Program-made: the position numbers and the translations under genes
Part shown: positions 33,319-43,007 of the stretch, one piece after another
Numbering within the stretch: position 1 is the stretch's first letter
Layout: every line of letters starts with the position of its first letter
The notes under the pieces: generated by a model
The model's input: the letters and a program-made list of their open reading frames with translations, nothing else
Told to the model about the DNA's origin: nothing
Databases searched by the model: none
Source: Bacteroidales bacterium
GTDB taxonomy: Bacteria > Bacteroidota > Bacteroidia > Bacteroidales > UBA932
Length of the DNA stretch: 46,422 bases
Direction of reading: 5' to 3'
NCBI GenBank assembly: GCA_028708215.1
Contig: JAQVZL010000001.1
Location: 1 to 46,422, forward strand

Positions 33319-34485
33319 TTACAAATATTTACCCAAATTATTCAGAGCCATCTCTGCAAATAGGGTTTTATAAACCGAAGGATCTCTAGGGCAAATGAGC
33401 AGTAAGTCTTCTGTATTAACTACCATGAATTTATCTAACCCAGCAGCAACAACCACTTTTTTCTTATCTTCAGAAATTAAAATTGAGTTTTTAACCTCTT
33501 TTAAAAGCGATTCAGTACAAATCACATGATTCCCATCTTCGTCTTTAGGTTGATAGCTATAAAGAGCATCCCAAGTACCCAAATCAGACCAACCGAATGC
33601 AGCAGGATATACCACAGCTTTACTAGTCTTTTCCATAATTGCATAATCTATAGAGATACTCTTGCACTCATCATAAACCTCCTCAATAAACGATTGTTCT
33701 GTAGAAGTATTATAATGTTCAGCACCTCCCTTAAATAAAATTGACATCTCTTTTTGATGTGTTTCCAGCTCGCCTATTATAGATTTAAGATTCCAAATAA
33801 AAATGCCAGAATTCCATAAAAACTCTCCACTATTTACAAATACCTCTGCCAACTCTGCGTTTGGTTTCTCTGTAAAGGTTTTAACATTATATGCTATGTT
33901 CCCGTTTATACTCAGGTGCGAACTTTTATTTGCTTGAATATATCCATAAGAAGTTTCTGCTCTATTTGGCTTTACCCCCAATGTTATTAATACATCGTTT
34001 TTAGAGGCATAGTCTAAAGCATTTAAAACAGTCTCTGAAAAAAGAGACTCATTTGTAATTAAATGATCAGATGGGGTTACTACTACCGAAGCGTCTGGGT
34101 TTTCTTTTAGAATTTTATATGTTGCATAGGCCATACAAGGAGCTGTATTTCTTCTATATGGCTCTAGTAGAATATGCTCTTTTTTAAGTCTGGGAAGTTG
34201 CTCCTGCACAAGATCTTTATATTGCACTTGTGTCACAACTAATATGTTCTCTACAGGAATTACTTTCTGGAATCGCTCAAATGTTTGCTGTATAAATGTC
34301 TTTCCTGTACCCAGCATATCTAGAAACTGTTTAGGTTTCTCGTTTCTGCTTATTGGCCAGAATCTACTCCCTAGACCGCCAGCCATAATTATACAATAGT
34401 TATTGTTTGACATACTTGAACTATCTAGGTTATCTACTTTACTTGTCATATTATATACTCTTATAATTATGGGCACTATTACCAC
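33319..34485 (-). CDS. Mannose-1-phosphate guanylyltransferase
   Basis: This enzyme makes GDP-mannose from mannose 1-phosphate and GTP for glycan synthesis. The nucleotidyl-transfer signature is CIIMAGGLGSRFWPISRNEKPKQFLD, followed by VVTPSDHLI, GYIQANK, FTEKPNAELAEVF, WNSGIFIW and AAFGWSDLGTWDALY (landmarks in order). Only the single pyrophosphorylase domain is present, without a ManC-type isomerase domain. The open frame starts at 34485, overlapping yraN by 7 bases, but the family start matches better at internal ATGs (34449 or 34413, the latter giving MSNNNYCIIMAGG). The true start is therefore uncertain. Confidence 0.93.
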   Translation of the reverse strand: MVIVPIIIRVYNMTSKVDNLDSSSMSNNNYCIIMAGGLGSRFWPISRNEKPKQFLDMLGTGKTFIQQTFERFQKVIPVENILVVTQVQYKDLVQEQLPRLKKEHILLEPYRRNTAPCMAYATYKILKENPDASVVVTPSDHLITNESLFSETVLNALDYASKNDVLITLGVKPNRAETSYGYIQANKSSHLSINGNIAYNVKTFTEKPNAELAEVFVNSGEFLWNSGIFIWNLKSIIGELETHQKEMSILFKGGAEHYNTSTEQSFIEEVYDECKSISIDYAIMEKTSKAVVYPAAFGWSDLGTWDALYSYQPKDEDGNHVICTESLLKEVKNSILISEDKKKVVVAAGLDKFMVVNTEDLLLICPRDPSVYKTLFAEMALNNLGKYL

Positions 34486-34865
34486 TCTGGAGCAAATGCA
34501 TTTGGGAAATAGTCTAAATTATATTCACCATCGCTTTTAAAAACAATAGAGACAATATCGAACTGGGTCTCATAGTCAATATTTTTCATTCTCACATATC
34601 TATTTGCTGCCACAATTATTGCCCTACGCTTCTTGTAATCTACAGATTCGAAAGGCATCTGGCAAAAAGGTACATGCAAAGAGCGCACCTCCACTATATG
34701 CAATATTTGCTCCTGCGTTACACAGTTACAGCTCCTCATTATTAAATCTAACTCTTTGTGCCCACACCTCCAATTTTTATCTGACAACACAAGCCCATTC
34801 TCTAGTAAAAACTCCAATGCAATAATTTCGGCTACTCTTCCCTTCTCGCAACTGTTTCTCTTCAT
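34479..34865 (-). CDS. YraN / UPF0102 family nuclease-like protein
   Basis: A small protein of the restriction-endonuclease fold. KGRVAEIIALEFLLENGL and NWRCGHKELDLIM hold the predicted metal-binding Glu and Asp, then HIVEVRS and TQFDIVSIVF. Related proteins are linked to DNA processing, but no activity is proven for most. I start at the ATG at 34865 (128 residues, MKRNSCEKGR), not the one at 34886. The promoter -7 element at 34884-34891 overlaps the upstream codon, so the longer form would lie outside the transcript. It opens the yraN-guanylyltransferase-arcA run. Confidence 0.88.
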   Translation of the reverse strand: MKRNSCEKGRVAEIIALEFLLENGLVLSDKNWRCGHKELDLIMRSCNCVTQEQILHIVEVRSLHVPFCQMPFESVDYKKRRAIIVAANRYVRMKNIDYETQFDIVSIVFKSDGEYNLDYFPNAFAPEW

Positions 34866-34883
34866 AGCAATTACATTTTGAAT

Positions 34884-34891
34884 CAAATATA
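34884..34891 (-). promoter_or_regulatory. Promoter -7 element (TATATTTG) for the yraN-arcA run
   Basis: The minus strand reads TATATTTG, matching TAnnTTTG, 18 bases before the ATG at 34865. Confidence 0.55.
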
Positions 34892-34912
34892 ATACTAAAA
34901 AATTGAATTATA

Positions 34913-34948
34913 TAAAAAAAGCCACCTAGTTTACCTAGGTAGCTTTTT
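34913..34948 (-). terminator. Intrinsic terminator after the TonB-dependent receptor
   Basis: On the minus strand AAAAAGCTACCTAG pairs with CTAGGTGGCTTTTT through 14 pairs including one G-U, around a 5-base loop, and runs into T residues. On the plus strand the same position is a C-A mismatch, which supports minus-strand use. Confidence 0.8.
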
Positions 34949-34967
34949 AAATTATTGAGCTTAAAGA

Positions 34968-37900
34968 CTAGAACTTAAGTCTTACTCCAAACATCATACC
35001 CCATGTACTTCCAGTAGTAAGCTGGTTAACCTCTCTATTTTTACTCTTAAAGTCTGCTACATCTTTAGCATTAAGTGTATAAGTAGGACCTCCACCAGCA
35101 TTAGTATCTATATATTTCAAAGGCATAATAACATTGTATCTATTAGATAATCCACTTCTTGTATAGACTCCCCAATCTTTGTTAAGCAAGTTACCTGCAT
35201 TAACAATATCTAGGCTTAACTGAAGTGTATATCTTCTATCTGTTCCAAAGTTTGTAAAGATATCTTGAAGAATCTTAACATCAAAACGGTTTTTCCAAGG
35301 CTGTAGTTTGCCAAATCTTTCGGCATATTTTCCTTTTCTTCCACTTAAGTAAGAGTCGTTATCTACATACTCCTGGAAAGTAGTAGCCTGCTCGGCAGCT
35401 GTCATTTTACCTGGTACATCTACAAACCAAAGCTCATTTGCATTTCTAGGAACATAAATAAGATCTGAAGATGCATCATCGCCATTCATATCATTTGAAT
35501 AAGCAACTGAATAGCGGCCTTGAGCAGCTCCACTATAATAAACAGAGAATGTAGTTGCTAGATTTTTCAAGTAGTTAACTCTATATGATAGTGAGCCAAC
35601 AACTCTATGAGGAACAGCAAAATTAGAGTGGCTAAGCTGAGGGTCGTTCAAGTTAAAGGCATCTAAATTACTAGTCCAAGCCGAATAGGCAGATGAACCT
35701 GGGTTAGAGGTAACATCTTTAGATATGTTATAGGTATAGGCAATCATACCTGCAAATCCATTTGAATAGTTTTTAGTTAACTGTGCAGTAAGTAATGTTT
35801 GGTATCCTTCGCTTGAGTTATCTAAAACCATTGCACTAGACACACTACCTACTACTCTATTATTAGTCCAACGAGGTCTATTATCTGGGCCCGAAAATAC
35901 TGCATCTGGTTCAGGGAGGTTCATGTTTTGCTGAACTATAGCATTAATATCTTTTGAGAAAAGTGCCTCTAGAGTCAATACCATATTAAAAGGTAACTCA
36001 ATATCACCCGCAATATTAGATCTCCAAATTCTTGGCATCTTAAAATCTTTTTTAACCTCGGCAATTGAAACACCACTAGCTAGAGTACTGCTCACAGCCT
36101 GAGGGAAAATACCAGGATATTTAGCAACTTGCTCTTTGAAATTTGGGTTAAAGCGGAAATCATCTGGAATAGCAGCACCTGCAAGACCAATCTCTGGACT
36201 TTGAACTGTACCCGATGCACTTGGCTGGTTAGTAAACCATACAAAAGGAAGAACTCCAGAGAACAAACCTGTTCCACCACGAACCTGAATACTTCTATCT
36301 CCCTTAACATCCCAGTTAAAACCAACACGAGGGTTTACCTGTATTTTACTATCTGGCCATTGGTCTATATCTATTTTATAACCATCTCTAAAAGTGAGGT
36401 TGCCTATTGCAGGGTTGTCTAACAATTGGTTATGGTACATTGGAAGCTCTGCTCTAACACCATAGGTAAGTTTTAGCTTATCGTTCACTCTCCACTCATC
36501 TTGTAGGTATAAGCTACCTAAACCGAAGCTCATCTCTACCCCTTTAGGGTCTACTCCACCATAACCATAAGTTACACCAAATGCAATTGGTTTTTTATCA
36601 CTCATAAAATCGTCAAGTGAATTGTAGCGATAGTAGCTGGTTCCTTCACGAATATAAGAGTTATTTACATATATATTATCGTAAGAGATACCTGCTGTTA
36701 GAGTGTGGTTATCTAAGTTTATTGAGAGGTTATCTGCAATAGAGAAAGTGTTGTTTTCTACTCTATTGTTAAATGTGAAAAGCTCATAACCAAATGACAT
36801 GTAAGGGTCGCCCTCTTTGTAGATATCTACAAATGGGAAAAGAGCACTATCGCTTTTACGCTCAGGATCTGTAGTTGCAGTGTAAGAGACAATTAGTTTG
36901 TTAGAAAACTTTGAGCCAAAAGTAGAGTTTAACTCTGCAGCAAAAGCATCAATTGCATTTTCATTACCATAGAATGAATTAGAGAATGAAATTGACTTTT
37001 CACTTACTCTACCATAGTTAGACCTATTTACTCCTGGAGGGCCAGATGTAGCATTAGTAAGTGATGTACTACTGTTTCTTAGTCTATTATAACGGAAAGA
37101 GAATTTGTGATTTCTAGCAATATTCCAATCTATCCTAGCTAAAATCTTGTAGTTCTCAGAAGGGAAAGCACCAAAATTTTGGTAATCTCCTGGGTCATAA
37201 TTATACTTAGATAATAAGTGCTCTTTTGCTGATTTAAGATCGCCTACTGTTGTACGAGAGATCTTATTATCACGATCTGCAGTACCAGAGGTGCTAGGCT
37301 CCCAGGCATCACTTGGGCTATCTTCTTTTTCATACTCATAACTGGCAAAAATAAAGAGCTTATCTTTAATAATAGGGCCACCAACGGTAACTCCCCACGT
37401 TTGAGAAGAGTTGTCTCTAGCTCCTCTAACAATAGCATCTCCAACTTTCTCTCCATTAAAAGATTTTGGTCTTTGATATGTGTATGCACTTACTTTAAGA
37501 GTGTTATCGCCAGACTTGGTTACAGCATTAATAGCAGCACCAGTAAATTGAGTAAGACGAACATCGTAAGGAGCAAGATTTACACTCACCTGCTCAATAG
37601 CATCTAGTGAAATTGGCTGAGCCGAACCACCAGGCATTGCACTGCTAGAGAGACCGAAGTTATTGTTAAATGCAGCTCCGTCTATAGTAACTGTATTAAA
37701 ACGGCCATCACGGCCAGCAAAAGAGTTTCCATTTGCCTGAGGTGTCATTCTAGTAAAGTCTGTAATACCTCTGCTTATTGTTGGTAAAGATGTTATCTCT
37801 CTAGAACTTACGTTCATTGATGCACCTGTCCTGTCGCGGTTTAGTATAGGATTAACCATACCAGCAGATACAACAACCTCGTCTAGAGTCATAGCCTCTT

Positions 37901-38234
37901 CTACAAGTTTTGCATCATAAACAAAGTTCTCTCCAAGACGAAGATTCATATTCTCTCCTTTAATAGTACCATAACCAAGGTAAGTAACCTCAACCGAGTA
38001 AGGACCCCCTACACGCATGTTTTGAATGCGGTAGTTACCGTTATTATCGGTAATAGAGTAGTACTTAGAGCCCGAAGGAGTGTGAATTGCAACAACTGCA
38101 GCTCCAATTACCGGAGTTCCATCTGTCTCTGTGATACGACCACTCATAGAAGAGGTAGTAACCTGAGCAAATAGAGATGCCGTAAGTACCAAACTCAATG
38201 CCACTAAGGCAAATTGTTTAATCATTTGTTTCAT
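34968..38234 (-). CDS. TonB-dependent receptor with carboxypeptidase-regulatory-like N-terminal domain (Oar-like)
   Basis: A large outer-membrane transporter of 1088 residues. A signal peptide (ending near ASLFAQ, about residue 23) is followed by a CarboxypepD-reg-like beta-sandwich (30-115, MSGRITETDGTPVIGAAVVA and GNYRIQNMRVGGPYSVEVTYLGY). The plug domain follows, with ISLDAIEQVSVNLAPYDVR and TGAAINAVTKSG, then a 22-stranded barrel ending in WGMMFGVRLKF with a terminal Phe. This architecture resembles Oar proteins more than SusC, and no SusD-like partner gene is adjacent. The substrate is unknown. It is a single-gene unit with its own promoter and terminator. Confidence 0.93.
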   Translation of the reverse strand: MKQMIKQFALVALSLVLTASLFAQVTTSSMSGRITETDGTPVIGAAVVAIHTPSGSKYYSITDNNGNYRIQNMRVGGPYSVEVTYLGYGTIKGENMNLRLGENFVYDAKLVEEAMTLDEVVVSAGMVNPILNRDRTGASMNVSSREITSLPTISRGITDFTRMTPQANGNSFAGRDGRFNTVTIDGAAFNNNFGLSSSAMPGGSAQPISLDAIEQVSVNLAPYDVRLTQFTGAAINAVTKSGDNTLKVSAYTYQRPKSFNGEKVGDAIVRGARDNSSQTWGVTVGGPIIKDKLFIFASYEYEKEDSPSDAWEPSTSGTADRDNKISRTTVGDLKSAKEHLLSKYNYDPGDYQNFGAFPSENYKILARIDWNIARNHKFSFRYNRLRNSSTSLTNATSGPPGVNRSNYGRVSEKSISFSNSFYGNENAIDAFAAELNSTFGSKFSNKLIVSYTATTDPERKSDSALFPFVDIYKEGDPYMSFGYELFTFNNRVENNTFSIADNLSINLDNHTLTAGISYDNIYVNNSYIREGTSYYRYNSLDDFMSDKKPIAFGVTYGYGGVDPKGVEMSFGLGSLYLQDEWRVNDKLKLTYGVRAELPMYHNQLLDNPAIGNLTFRDGYKIDIDQWPDSKIQVNPRVGFNWDVKGDRSIQVRGGTGLFSGVLPFVWFTNQPSASGTVQSPEIGLAGAAIPDDFRFNPNFKEQVAKYPGIFPQAVSSTLASGVSIAEVKKDFKMPRIWRSNIAGDIELPFNMVLTLEALFSKDINAIVQQNMNLPEPDAVFSGPDNRPRWTNNRVVGSVSSAMVLDNSSEGYQTLLTAQLTKNYSNGFAGMIAYTYNISKDVTSNPGSSAYSAWTSNLDAFNLNDPQLSHSNFAVPHRVVGSLSYRVNYLKNLATTFSVYYSGAAQGRYSVAYSNDMNGDDASSDLIYVPRNANELWFVDVPGKMTAAEQATTFQEYVDNDSYLSGRKGKYAERFGKLQPWKNRFDVKILQDIFTNFGTDRRYTLQLSLDIVNAGNLLNKDWGVYTRSGLSNRYNVIMPLKYIDTNAGGGPTYTLNAKDVADFKSKNREVNQLTTGSTWGMMFGVRLKF

Positions 38235-38267
38235 AGGTATTTAAATAAATTATTAAGTATTCTCATG

Positions 38268-38275
38268 CAAAAATA
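38268..38275 (-). promoter_or_regulatory. Promoter -7 element (TATTTTTG) for the TonB-dependent receptor
   Basis: The minus strand reads TATTTTTG, matching TAnnTTTG, 33 bases before the ATG at 38234. It diverges from the metK promoter 45 bases away. Confidence 0.6.
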
Positions 38276-38319
38276 GGAAAAACCTTGCTATAACTTACTA
38301 TGAAAACTAATTATTTGTC

Positions 38320-38327
38320 TACTTTTG
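38320..38327 (+). promoter_or_regulatory. Promoter -7 element (TACTTTTG) for metK
   Basis: TACTTTTG matches TAnnTTTG and ends 10 bases before the metK ATG at 38338. The resulting leader is too short to hold a SAM riboswitch. Confidence 0.6.
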
Positions 38328-38337
38328 TACTCATATT

Positions 38338-39603
38338 ATGTCATATCTATTTACATCAGAATCGGTATCGGAAGGACACCCCGATAAAGTAGCCGATCAA
38401 ATTTCAGACGCTATTCTAGATCAGTTTCTTAAAAACGATCCTGAATCTAAAGTTGCTTGCGAAACATTTGTAAGCACTGGCCTCGTGGTAGTAGGCGGCG
38501 AGGTTAAGTCAAAGGCCTACATAGACATTCAAAGTGTTGCTCGAAACGTTATAAACCGCATTGGTTACACCAAAGCAGATTATATGTTCGATGGTAACTC
38601 CTGCGGAATCCTAAGTGCAATTCACGAACAATCTCCCGATATCAATAGAGGCGTAGAAGTTAGTGACCCTAGAGAACAAGGAGCAGGAGACCAAGGCATG
38701 ATGTTTGGCTATGCTTGTAAAGATACACAAGAGTATATGCCCCTGGCACTTACTCTCTCTCACATTGCTTTGTTGGAGCTGTCAAAAATAAGGAAAGAGA
38801 CCAACTTAATGCCCTATTTACGCCCCGATGCAAAATCTCAATTCACCATAGAGTATAACAACGACAACACTCCCAATAGAGTGCACACTATAGTTATATC
38901 TACCCAACACGATGAATTTGACGATGATATCTCTATGCAAGTAAGGATTAAGAGCGATGTAAAGAATATTCTCATCCCTAAAATGTTAGACAGATTGCCT
39001 CAAGAGACAAGAGATCTTTTTAAAGACGATTATATTCTTCATGTAAACCCCACAGGTAAATTTGTAATTGGAGGCCCTGCCGGCGATACTGGGCTCACAG
39101 GTAGAAAGATTATAGTAGATACCTACGGTGGTAAAGGAGCTCACGGTGGTGGAGCATTCTCTGGTAAAGACCCAAGCAAGGTAGACCGCTCTGCAGCTTA
39201 TGTAGCACGGTATATTGCTAAGAACCTTGTAGCTGCAGGTGTAGCCAACGAAGTTTTAGTACAGCTTGCCTATGCAATAGGTGTTGCTAGGCCTGTAAGT
39301 ATTTTTGTAAATACATACGGTACTGGTTTTAAAAACAATCCCGAAAAATTTGTAAATGACGGAGAGATCGCCCAAAAGATAAATGAATTATTTGATCTTA
39401 GGCCTGCAGCAATCATAGAAAAATTTGGTCTGAAAAAGCCAATCTACGAAGCTACTGCTGCCTACGGCCATATGGGAAGAGACCCTTACACTGCTCAAGT
39501 AGAGCTATGTGTAAACGGAGAGATGGTAAAAGAAGAGGTCCAGTTTTTTGGCTGGGAAAAGCTAGATTCTGTAGATTTAATTAAAAGAAGCTTTAACCTT
39601 TAA
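38338..39603 (+). CDS. metK: S-adenosylmethionine synthetase
   Basis: MetK makes S-adenosylmethionine from methionine and ATP. The 421-residue protein has [21 protein letters not shown] at the N-terminus, [11 protein letters not shown], the ATP motif [12 protein letters not shown], the phosphate loop [18 protein letters not shown] and the C-terminal [13 protein letters not shown] (landmarks in order). It carries a longer acidic central segment with QHDEFDDD, as in other Bacteroidota MetK. It is a cytosolic tetramer in known cases. Its 3' end overlaps the convergent YhbP-like gene by 4 bases. Confidence 0.98.
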   Translation: MSYLFTSESVSEGHPDKVADQISDAILDQFLKNDPESKVACETFVSTGLVVVGGEVKSKAYIDIQSVARNVINRIGYTKADYMFDGNSCGILSAIHEQSPDINRGVEVSDPREQGAGDQGMMFGYACKDTQEYMPLALTLSHIALLELSKIRKETNLMPYLRPDAKSQFTIEYNNDNTPNRVHTIVISTQHDEFDDDISMQVRIKSDVKNILIPKMLDRLPQETRDLFKDDYILHVNPTGKFVIGGPAGDTGLTGRKIIVDTYGGKGAHGGGAFSGKDPSKVDRSAAYVARYIAKNLVAAGVANEVLVQLAYAIGVARPVSIFVNTYGTGFKNNPEKFVNDGEIAQKINELFDLRPAAIIEKFGLKKPIYEATAAYGHMGRDPYTAQVELCVNGEMVKEEVQFFGWEKLDSVDLIKRSFNL

Positions 39604-40028
39604 GACTCTTTCCAAAGAAGTTTTTTTCCAAAACCTAAACGATTATCGGTAAACTTAACTTCGGTCACTTTTAGAGTCCACAAATCGCCTCCAACAAGAA
39701 CAGCATAAGGAAACCGCTTGAGATACCTCAGGCGGTATCTGTTTAAAATAGCACCACTGCACCTCTCCATTACTGCCCTTAACTGAACACCTCTAATAAA
39801 CCCCACCTTCTCTGTCTCAAGAGCTATTGCACCTGCTACAGTAGAGTTACCACCATTTAATAAAATTTGTATATGCCGAGTTTTAGATTCCGAGGTAATC
39901 ACAAAGAGGTTCTCCTCTTCTAAATAGGTATAAAAAGAATGCCAACTCCATAGATCTCTTCCGTTAGTAACAGTAAGAGCAATAACATGGTGCTCATTAA
40001 TAAACTCTACAACTCTTTTATCTAACAT
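39600..40028 (-). CDS. YhbP / UPF0306 family flavin-binding split-barrel protein
   Basis: A 142-residue protein of the pyridoxamine-phosphate-oxidase-like split-barrel fold. Landmarks are [15 protein letters not shown] at the start, [12 protein letters not shown], a central [14 protein letters not shown], and the C-terminal [13 protein letters not shown] that I recognise from E. coli YhbP. YhbP has no established reaction; flavin or heme binding is expected from the fold only. It follows the U32 gene by 6 bases in the same direction. In E. coli yhbP also lies near U32 genes (yhbU, yhbV), so the linkage may be functional. Confidence 0.82.
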   Translation of the reverse strand: MLDKRVVEFINEHHVIALTVTNGRDLWSWHSFYTYLEEENLFVITSESKTRHIQILLNGGNSTVAGAIALETEKVGFIRGVQLRAVMERCSGAILNRYRLRYLKRFPYAVLVGGDLWTLKVTEVKFTDNRLGFGKKLLWKES

Positions 40029-40034
40029 AATCTG

Positions 40035-41297
40035 CTACTGAAAAAGATAAATTTTATCTGAACGGCGCAACTTTACCCCCTTAGGGACTGCAACAGAGCA
40101 GATTTCACCTTTATCTGTTTTCTCTACACTATTAAGATTTACTCTTATCTCATCTACAGTGTGCTCAACTACACCAGTAGAGGGCCCTATTATTAAAACA
40201 GTGTCGCCAATTTTCAACTCTCCTGCCTCCATTAAAACCTCGGCAACAGAGATATTAGAGAAGAAATTAGTAACCTTACCTATATAGCGTTTCTTTTTAG
40301 TTGCTTTATTTCCATACACCTCACTCCACTCTCCAAGTTTTGCCCCTTGGTAATAGCCATCCCAAAAACCCCTATTAAAAACAGAGCCCAACTTCTCTTC
40401 CAGCTCCTTTATAAGCTCTGGTGTATACTCCCCATTACAAACAGAATGGGTCGCTCTTTTATATGCAGCTGTAACAGTTTTAACATACTCCGGAGAACGA
40501 GCCCTCCCCTCAATTTTAAAGACTCTAACTCCAGACTTAATAATTTTATCTACAAACCCAATGGTAGAAAGATCTTTAGGAGACATAATATATTTATTAT
40601 CTACCTCTAAAGACATACCCGTCTCTTTATCTGTTACCTCATAACTACGGCGGCATATTTGGTAGCAAGCTCCTCTATTTGCCGAAGCGTTATACTCATG
40701 GAGGCTCAAATAACACTTCCCAGAGACAGCCATACATAAAGCACCGTGGCAAAACAGCTCTAACCTTACCAACTCTCCCGAAGGACCAGTAATATTCTCT
40801 TTAACTATAGCCTCGTAAATATCTTTTACTTGGAAAAGGGTTAATTCACGGGCAAGCACAATAACATCTGCAAAACGGGCATGATATCTAACACTCTCTA
40901 CATTAGAAACATTTAGTTGAGTAGAAATATGAACCTCTAACCCCTTTTCTCTAGCATATAAAATAACCGCAATATCAGACGCTATCACAGCAGAAATACC
41001 CGCTTCTACTGCAGCATCTATTGTCTTGCGCATAGGTTGCAAATCTTGGTCGTAGATAATTATATTTAGGGTCAAATAAGATTTTACTCCAGCCTCCTTA
41101 CAAATGGCAGATATCTCTTTTAATGAGTCAACACCAAAGTTATTTGCCGAGTGAGATCTCATATTAAGAGTACCCACTCCAAAATAGACCGAATCTGCGC
41201 CTCCCTGAATAGCTGCCATAAGGGATTCAAAATTCCCTGCTGGTGCCATTATCTCAATTTCTGCGGGATTGATATTCCCACCAACTTTACTCTTCAT
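40035..41297 (-). CDS. Peptidase U32 family protein (TrhP/YegQ-like)
   Basis: A 420-residue protein with an N-terminal TIM-barrel-like part starting EIMAPAGNFESLMAAIQGGADSVYFG. The U32 signature is ELFCHGALCMAVSGKCYLS, and Cys183, 188, 195, 211 and 215 are suited to a metal or Fe-S site. Members called TrhP/YegQ take part in prephenate-dependent 5-hydroxyuridine formation in tRNA, while others are annotated as collagenase-like peptidases; proteolysis is doubtful for most. The C-terminal domain (about 335-420) is a small beta-barrel. It lies 52 bases after the GT9 gene and just before the YhbP-like gene. tRNA hydroxylation is my preferred reading. Confidence 0.9.
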   Translation of the reverse strand: MKSKVGGNINPAEIEIMAPAGNFESLMAAIQGGADSVYFGVGTLNMRSHSANNFGVDSLKEISAICKEAGVKSYLTLNIIIYDQDLQPMRKTIDAAVEAGISAVIASDIAVILYAREKGLEVHISTQLNVSNVESVRYHARFADVIVLARELTLFQVKDIYEAIVKENITGPSGELVRLELFCHGALCMAVSGKCYLSLHEYNASANRGACYQICRRSYEVTDKETGMSLEVDNKYIMSPKDLSTIGFVDKIIKSGVRVFKIEGRARSPEYVKTVTAAYKRATHSVCNGEYTPELIKELEEKLGSVFNRGFWDGYYQGAKLGEWSEVYGNKATKKKRYIGKVTNFFSNISVAEVLMEAGELKIGDTVLIIGPSTGVVEHTVDEIRVNLNSVEKTDKGEICSVAVPKGVKLRRSDKIYLFQ

Positions 41298-41349
41298 CTA
41301 TGAATTTTCTAAACAATTTAGATTTTTCTCTTACTTGGAAAGACAATTA

Positions 41350-42384
41350 TTACGCAAAAAAGTTTGAGACTTTTTCAATTACCTGGTGAGGTTCTAATGA
41401 AGAGAGACAGATGTAATCTCCCCTAAAGCACTCTTTATTACCAAAAACAGAACAGGGGCGACACTCTGCTGGGCTCAATACAGCCCTCTCTAAATCTTGC
41501 CCCCATCCATTAAACCCTAAATATGGGTGGGTTGCTCCCCAAATAGAAATTACAGGCACACCCATAGCACTCGCAAAATGCATATTTGCAGAGTCCATAC
41601 AAATCATTAAGTCTAGCTTAGCAATTTGTTCTAACTCTTTATCAAAATTGAGCTTACCTGCAACAGAGGTAACTCCAATATATTTATACTCCCACCCTTT
41701 AAGCAGTGCACTCTCTTTTGCTCCCCCTCCAAAAAGGGAAATAGAAACTCCCTGTTTTTTTGATAACAACTCAACCACCTTCTCCATCTTCTCTATAGAC
41801 CACTCCTTGCCTTTATGCTTTGCAAACGGGGCAATCCCAATTTTTAACTCTACTTCACTCCTCTTTTCATGCTCTTTACCTCCCAGCTTCCTATCTTCTG
41901 CAGGTTTATTAGCAAAATCTAAAAACTCTAACCCCAGCTTCTGAAATACCTGCTCATACCTCTCCATCATAGAGGGAAGTTGTACTAACTTTTTATTCTT
42001 TTTTCTGGTAAGTGCTTTTTTCTGAGAACGCCCTTTTTTCAAAAATGCTATTGGAACAAAAGAGAAAAAAAAGAGAACTCTAAGAATATAAGTTCTAAGA
42101 ACAGAGTGCAAATCTGCAACATGAGTAACCTTTTGGCTACTGAGCTCTCTCCAGAGTTTTATTAACCCTTTAACCCCTTTATGCTCTCCATTTAGCTGAG
42201 CAGGGTAAAAGAGAAGATTATCTACCCCCTTAAAAAGTGGCTCCAACATTGGCCTAGAGACCATAGTAAATTTAACAGTAGGGTTTGCAATAGCATAGGC
42301 CTTAACCAACGGAGCTGCAATAGCTACATCGCCTAAGGCCGAGAAACGAAATATTACAATATGTCTATCACTTTTTCCCTCCAT
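41350..42384 (-). CDS. GT9-family glycosyltransferase (heptosyltransferase-like)
   Basis: A 344-residue GT-B enzyme of the ADP-heptose transferase family, acting at the cytoplasmic face of the inner membrane on lipopolysaccharide core. Motifs are IVIFRFSALGDVAIAAPLV at the N-terminus, HVADLHSVLRTY, and the nucleotide-sugar site CMDSANMHFASAMGVPVISIWGATHPYLGF (landmarks). A very basic loop KKGRSQKKALTRKKNKK near 116-133 may bind the membrane or lipid acceptor. Its start overlaps the upstream DUF4254 gene by 17 bases. The donor sugar need not be heptose in this phylum. Confidence 0.92.
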   Translation of the reverse strand: MEGKSDRHIVIFRFSALGDVAIAAPLVKAYAIANPTVKFTMVSRPMLEPLFKGVDNLLFYPAQLNGEHKGVKGLIKLWRELSSQKVTHVADLHSVLRTYILRVLFFFSFVPIAFLKKGRSQKKALTRKKNKKLVQLPSMMERYEQVFQKLGLEFLDFANKPAEDRKLGGKEHEKRSEVELKIGIAPFAKHKGKEWSIEKMEKVVELLSKKQGVSISLFGGGAKESALLKGWEYKYIGVTSVAGKLNFDKELEQIAKLDLMICMDSANMHFASAMGVPVISIWGATHPYLGFNGWGQDLERAVLSPAECRPCSVFGNKECFRGDYICLSSLEPHQVIEKVSNFFA

Positions 42385-42976
42385 AAAGAACAGGGTTAAG
42401 TGAAGGGTCGTTATACATTTTCATCTGCTTATAAAACTTCATATACTTCTCTCCCTTCTCTATTTGGGTAAGCAAATGATCTATTGCTCCAGAGAGATCT
42501 TCTCTTTGAGTTAGTAGCACTTCAAGCTTTTTATCACAGTTTTTACGATGTTCAAAAGAGGCATCTTCTCTCTGAGCCTCGGCCCTCATATGGTAAATCT
42601 TAAGAGCCAATATAGAGAGACGGTCAATAGCCCAAGCAGGAGTCTCTGTATTTATAGTAGCGCCCTCTTGAATTTTTACATTAGAGTATTTGTCCATGAA
42701 AAAACTATCTATAAGCTCAACCATATCTGTTCTATCTTGGTTAGAACGGTCTATTCTTCTCTTAACCTTAAGAGCCTCATGAGCATCTATAGAGGGCTCT
42801 CTAATAATATCTTCTAAATGCCATTGTACTGTGTCTATCCAGTTTTTAGAGTAGAGATACCAATCTAAAGTAAGCTCTTTATAGGGGTTGTTTACAGGAG
42901 TATCTACGCTGTCTGTTTTGTGGTAATCATTAATGCAAGCATCAAAAATCTTGTTGCAATTTTCACTAAAAGTCAT
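42368..42976 (-). CDS. DUF4254 family protein
   Basis: A 202-residue, mostly alpha-helical soluble protein without a signal peptide. Recognisable segments are WYLYSKNWIDTVQWHLEDIIR, KVKRRIDRSNQDRTDMVELID and PAWAIDRLSILALKIYHM. The function is unknown. In Bacteroidota it is regularly encoded beside a GT9 glycosyltransferase, as here with a 17-base overlap, which suggests a role in lipopolysaccharide assembly. It starts 31 bases after the polyprenyl synthase and probably shares its promoter. Confidence 0.88.
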   Translation of the reverse strand: MTFSENCNKIFDACINDYHKTDSVDTPVNNPYKELTLDWYLYSKNWIDTVQWHLEDIIREPSIDAHEALKVKRRIDRSNQDRTDMVELIDSFFMDKYSNVKIQEGATINTETPAWAIDRLSILALKIYHMRAEAQREDASFEHRKNCDKKLEVLLTQREDLSGAIDHLLTQIEKGEKYMKFYKQMKMYNDPSLNPVLYGGKK

Positions 42977-43007
42977 AATTGAAATAAATTTTATAGAAAT
43001 TTAACTA

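Noticed and set aside
38276-38337. Possible SAM riboswitch before metK
   Set aside because: The metK promoter leaves only a few bases of leader, and no riboswitch-like helices are present in the gap.
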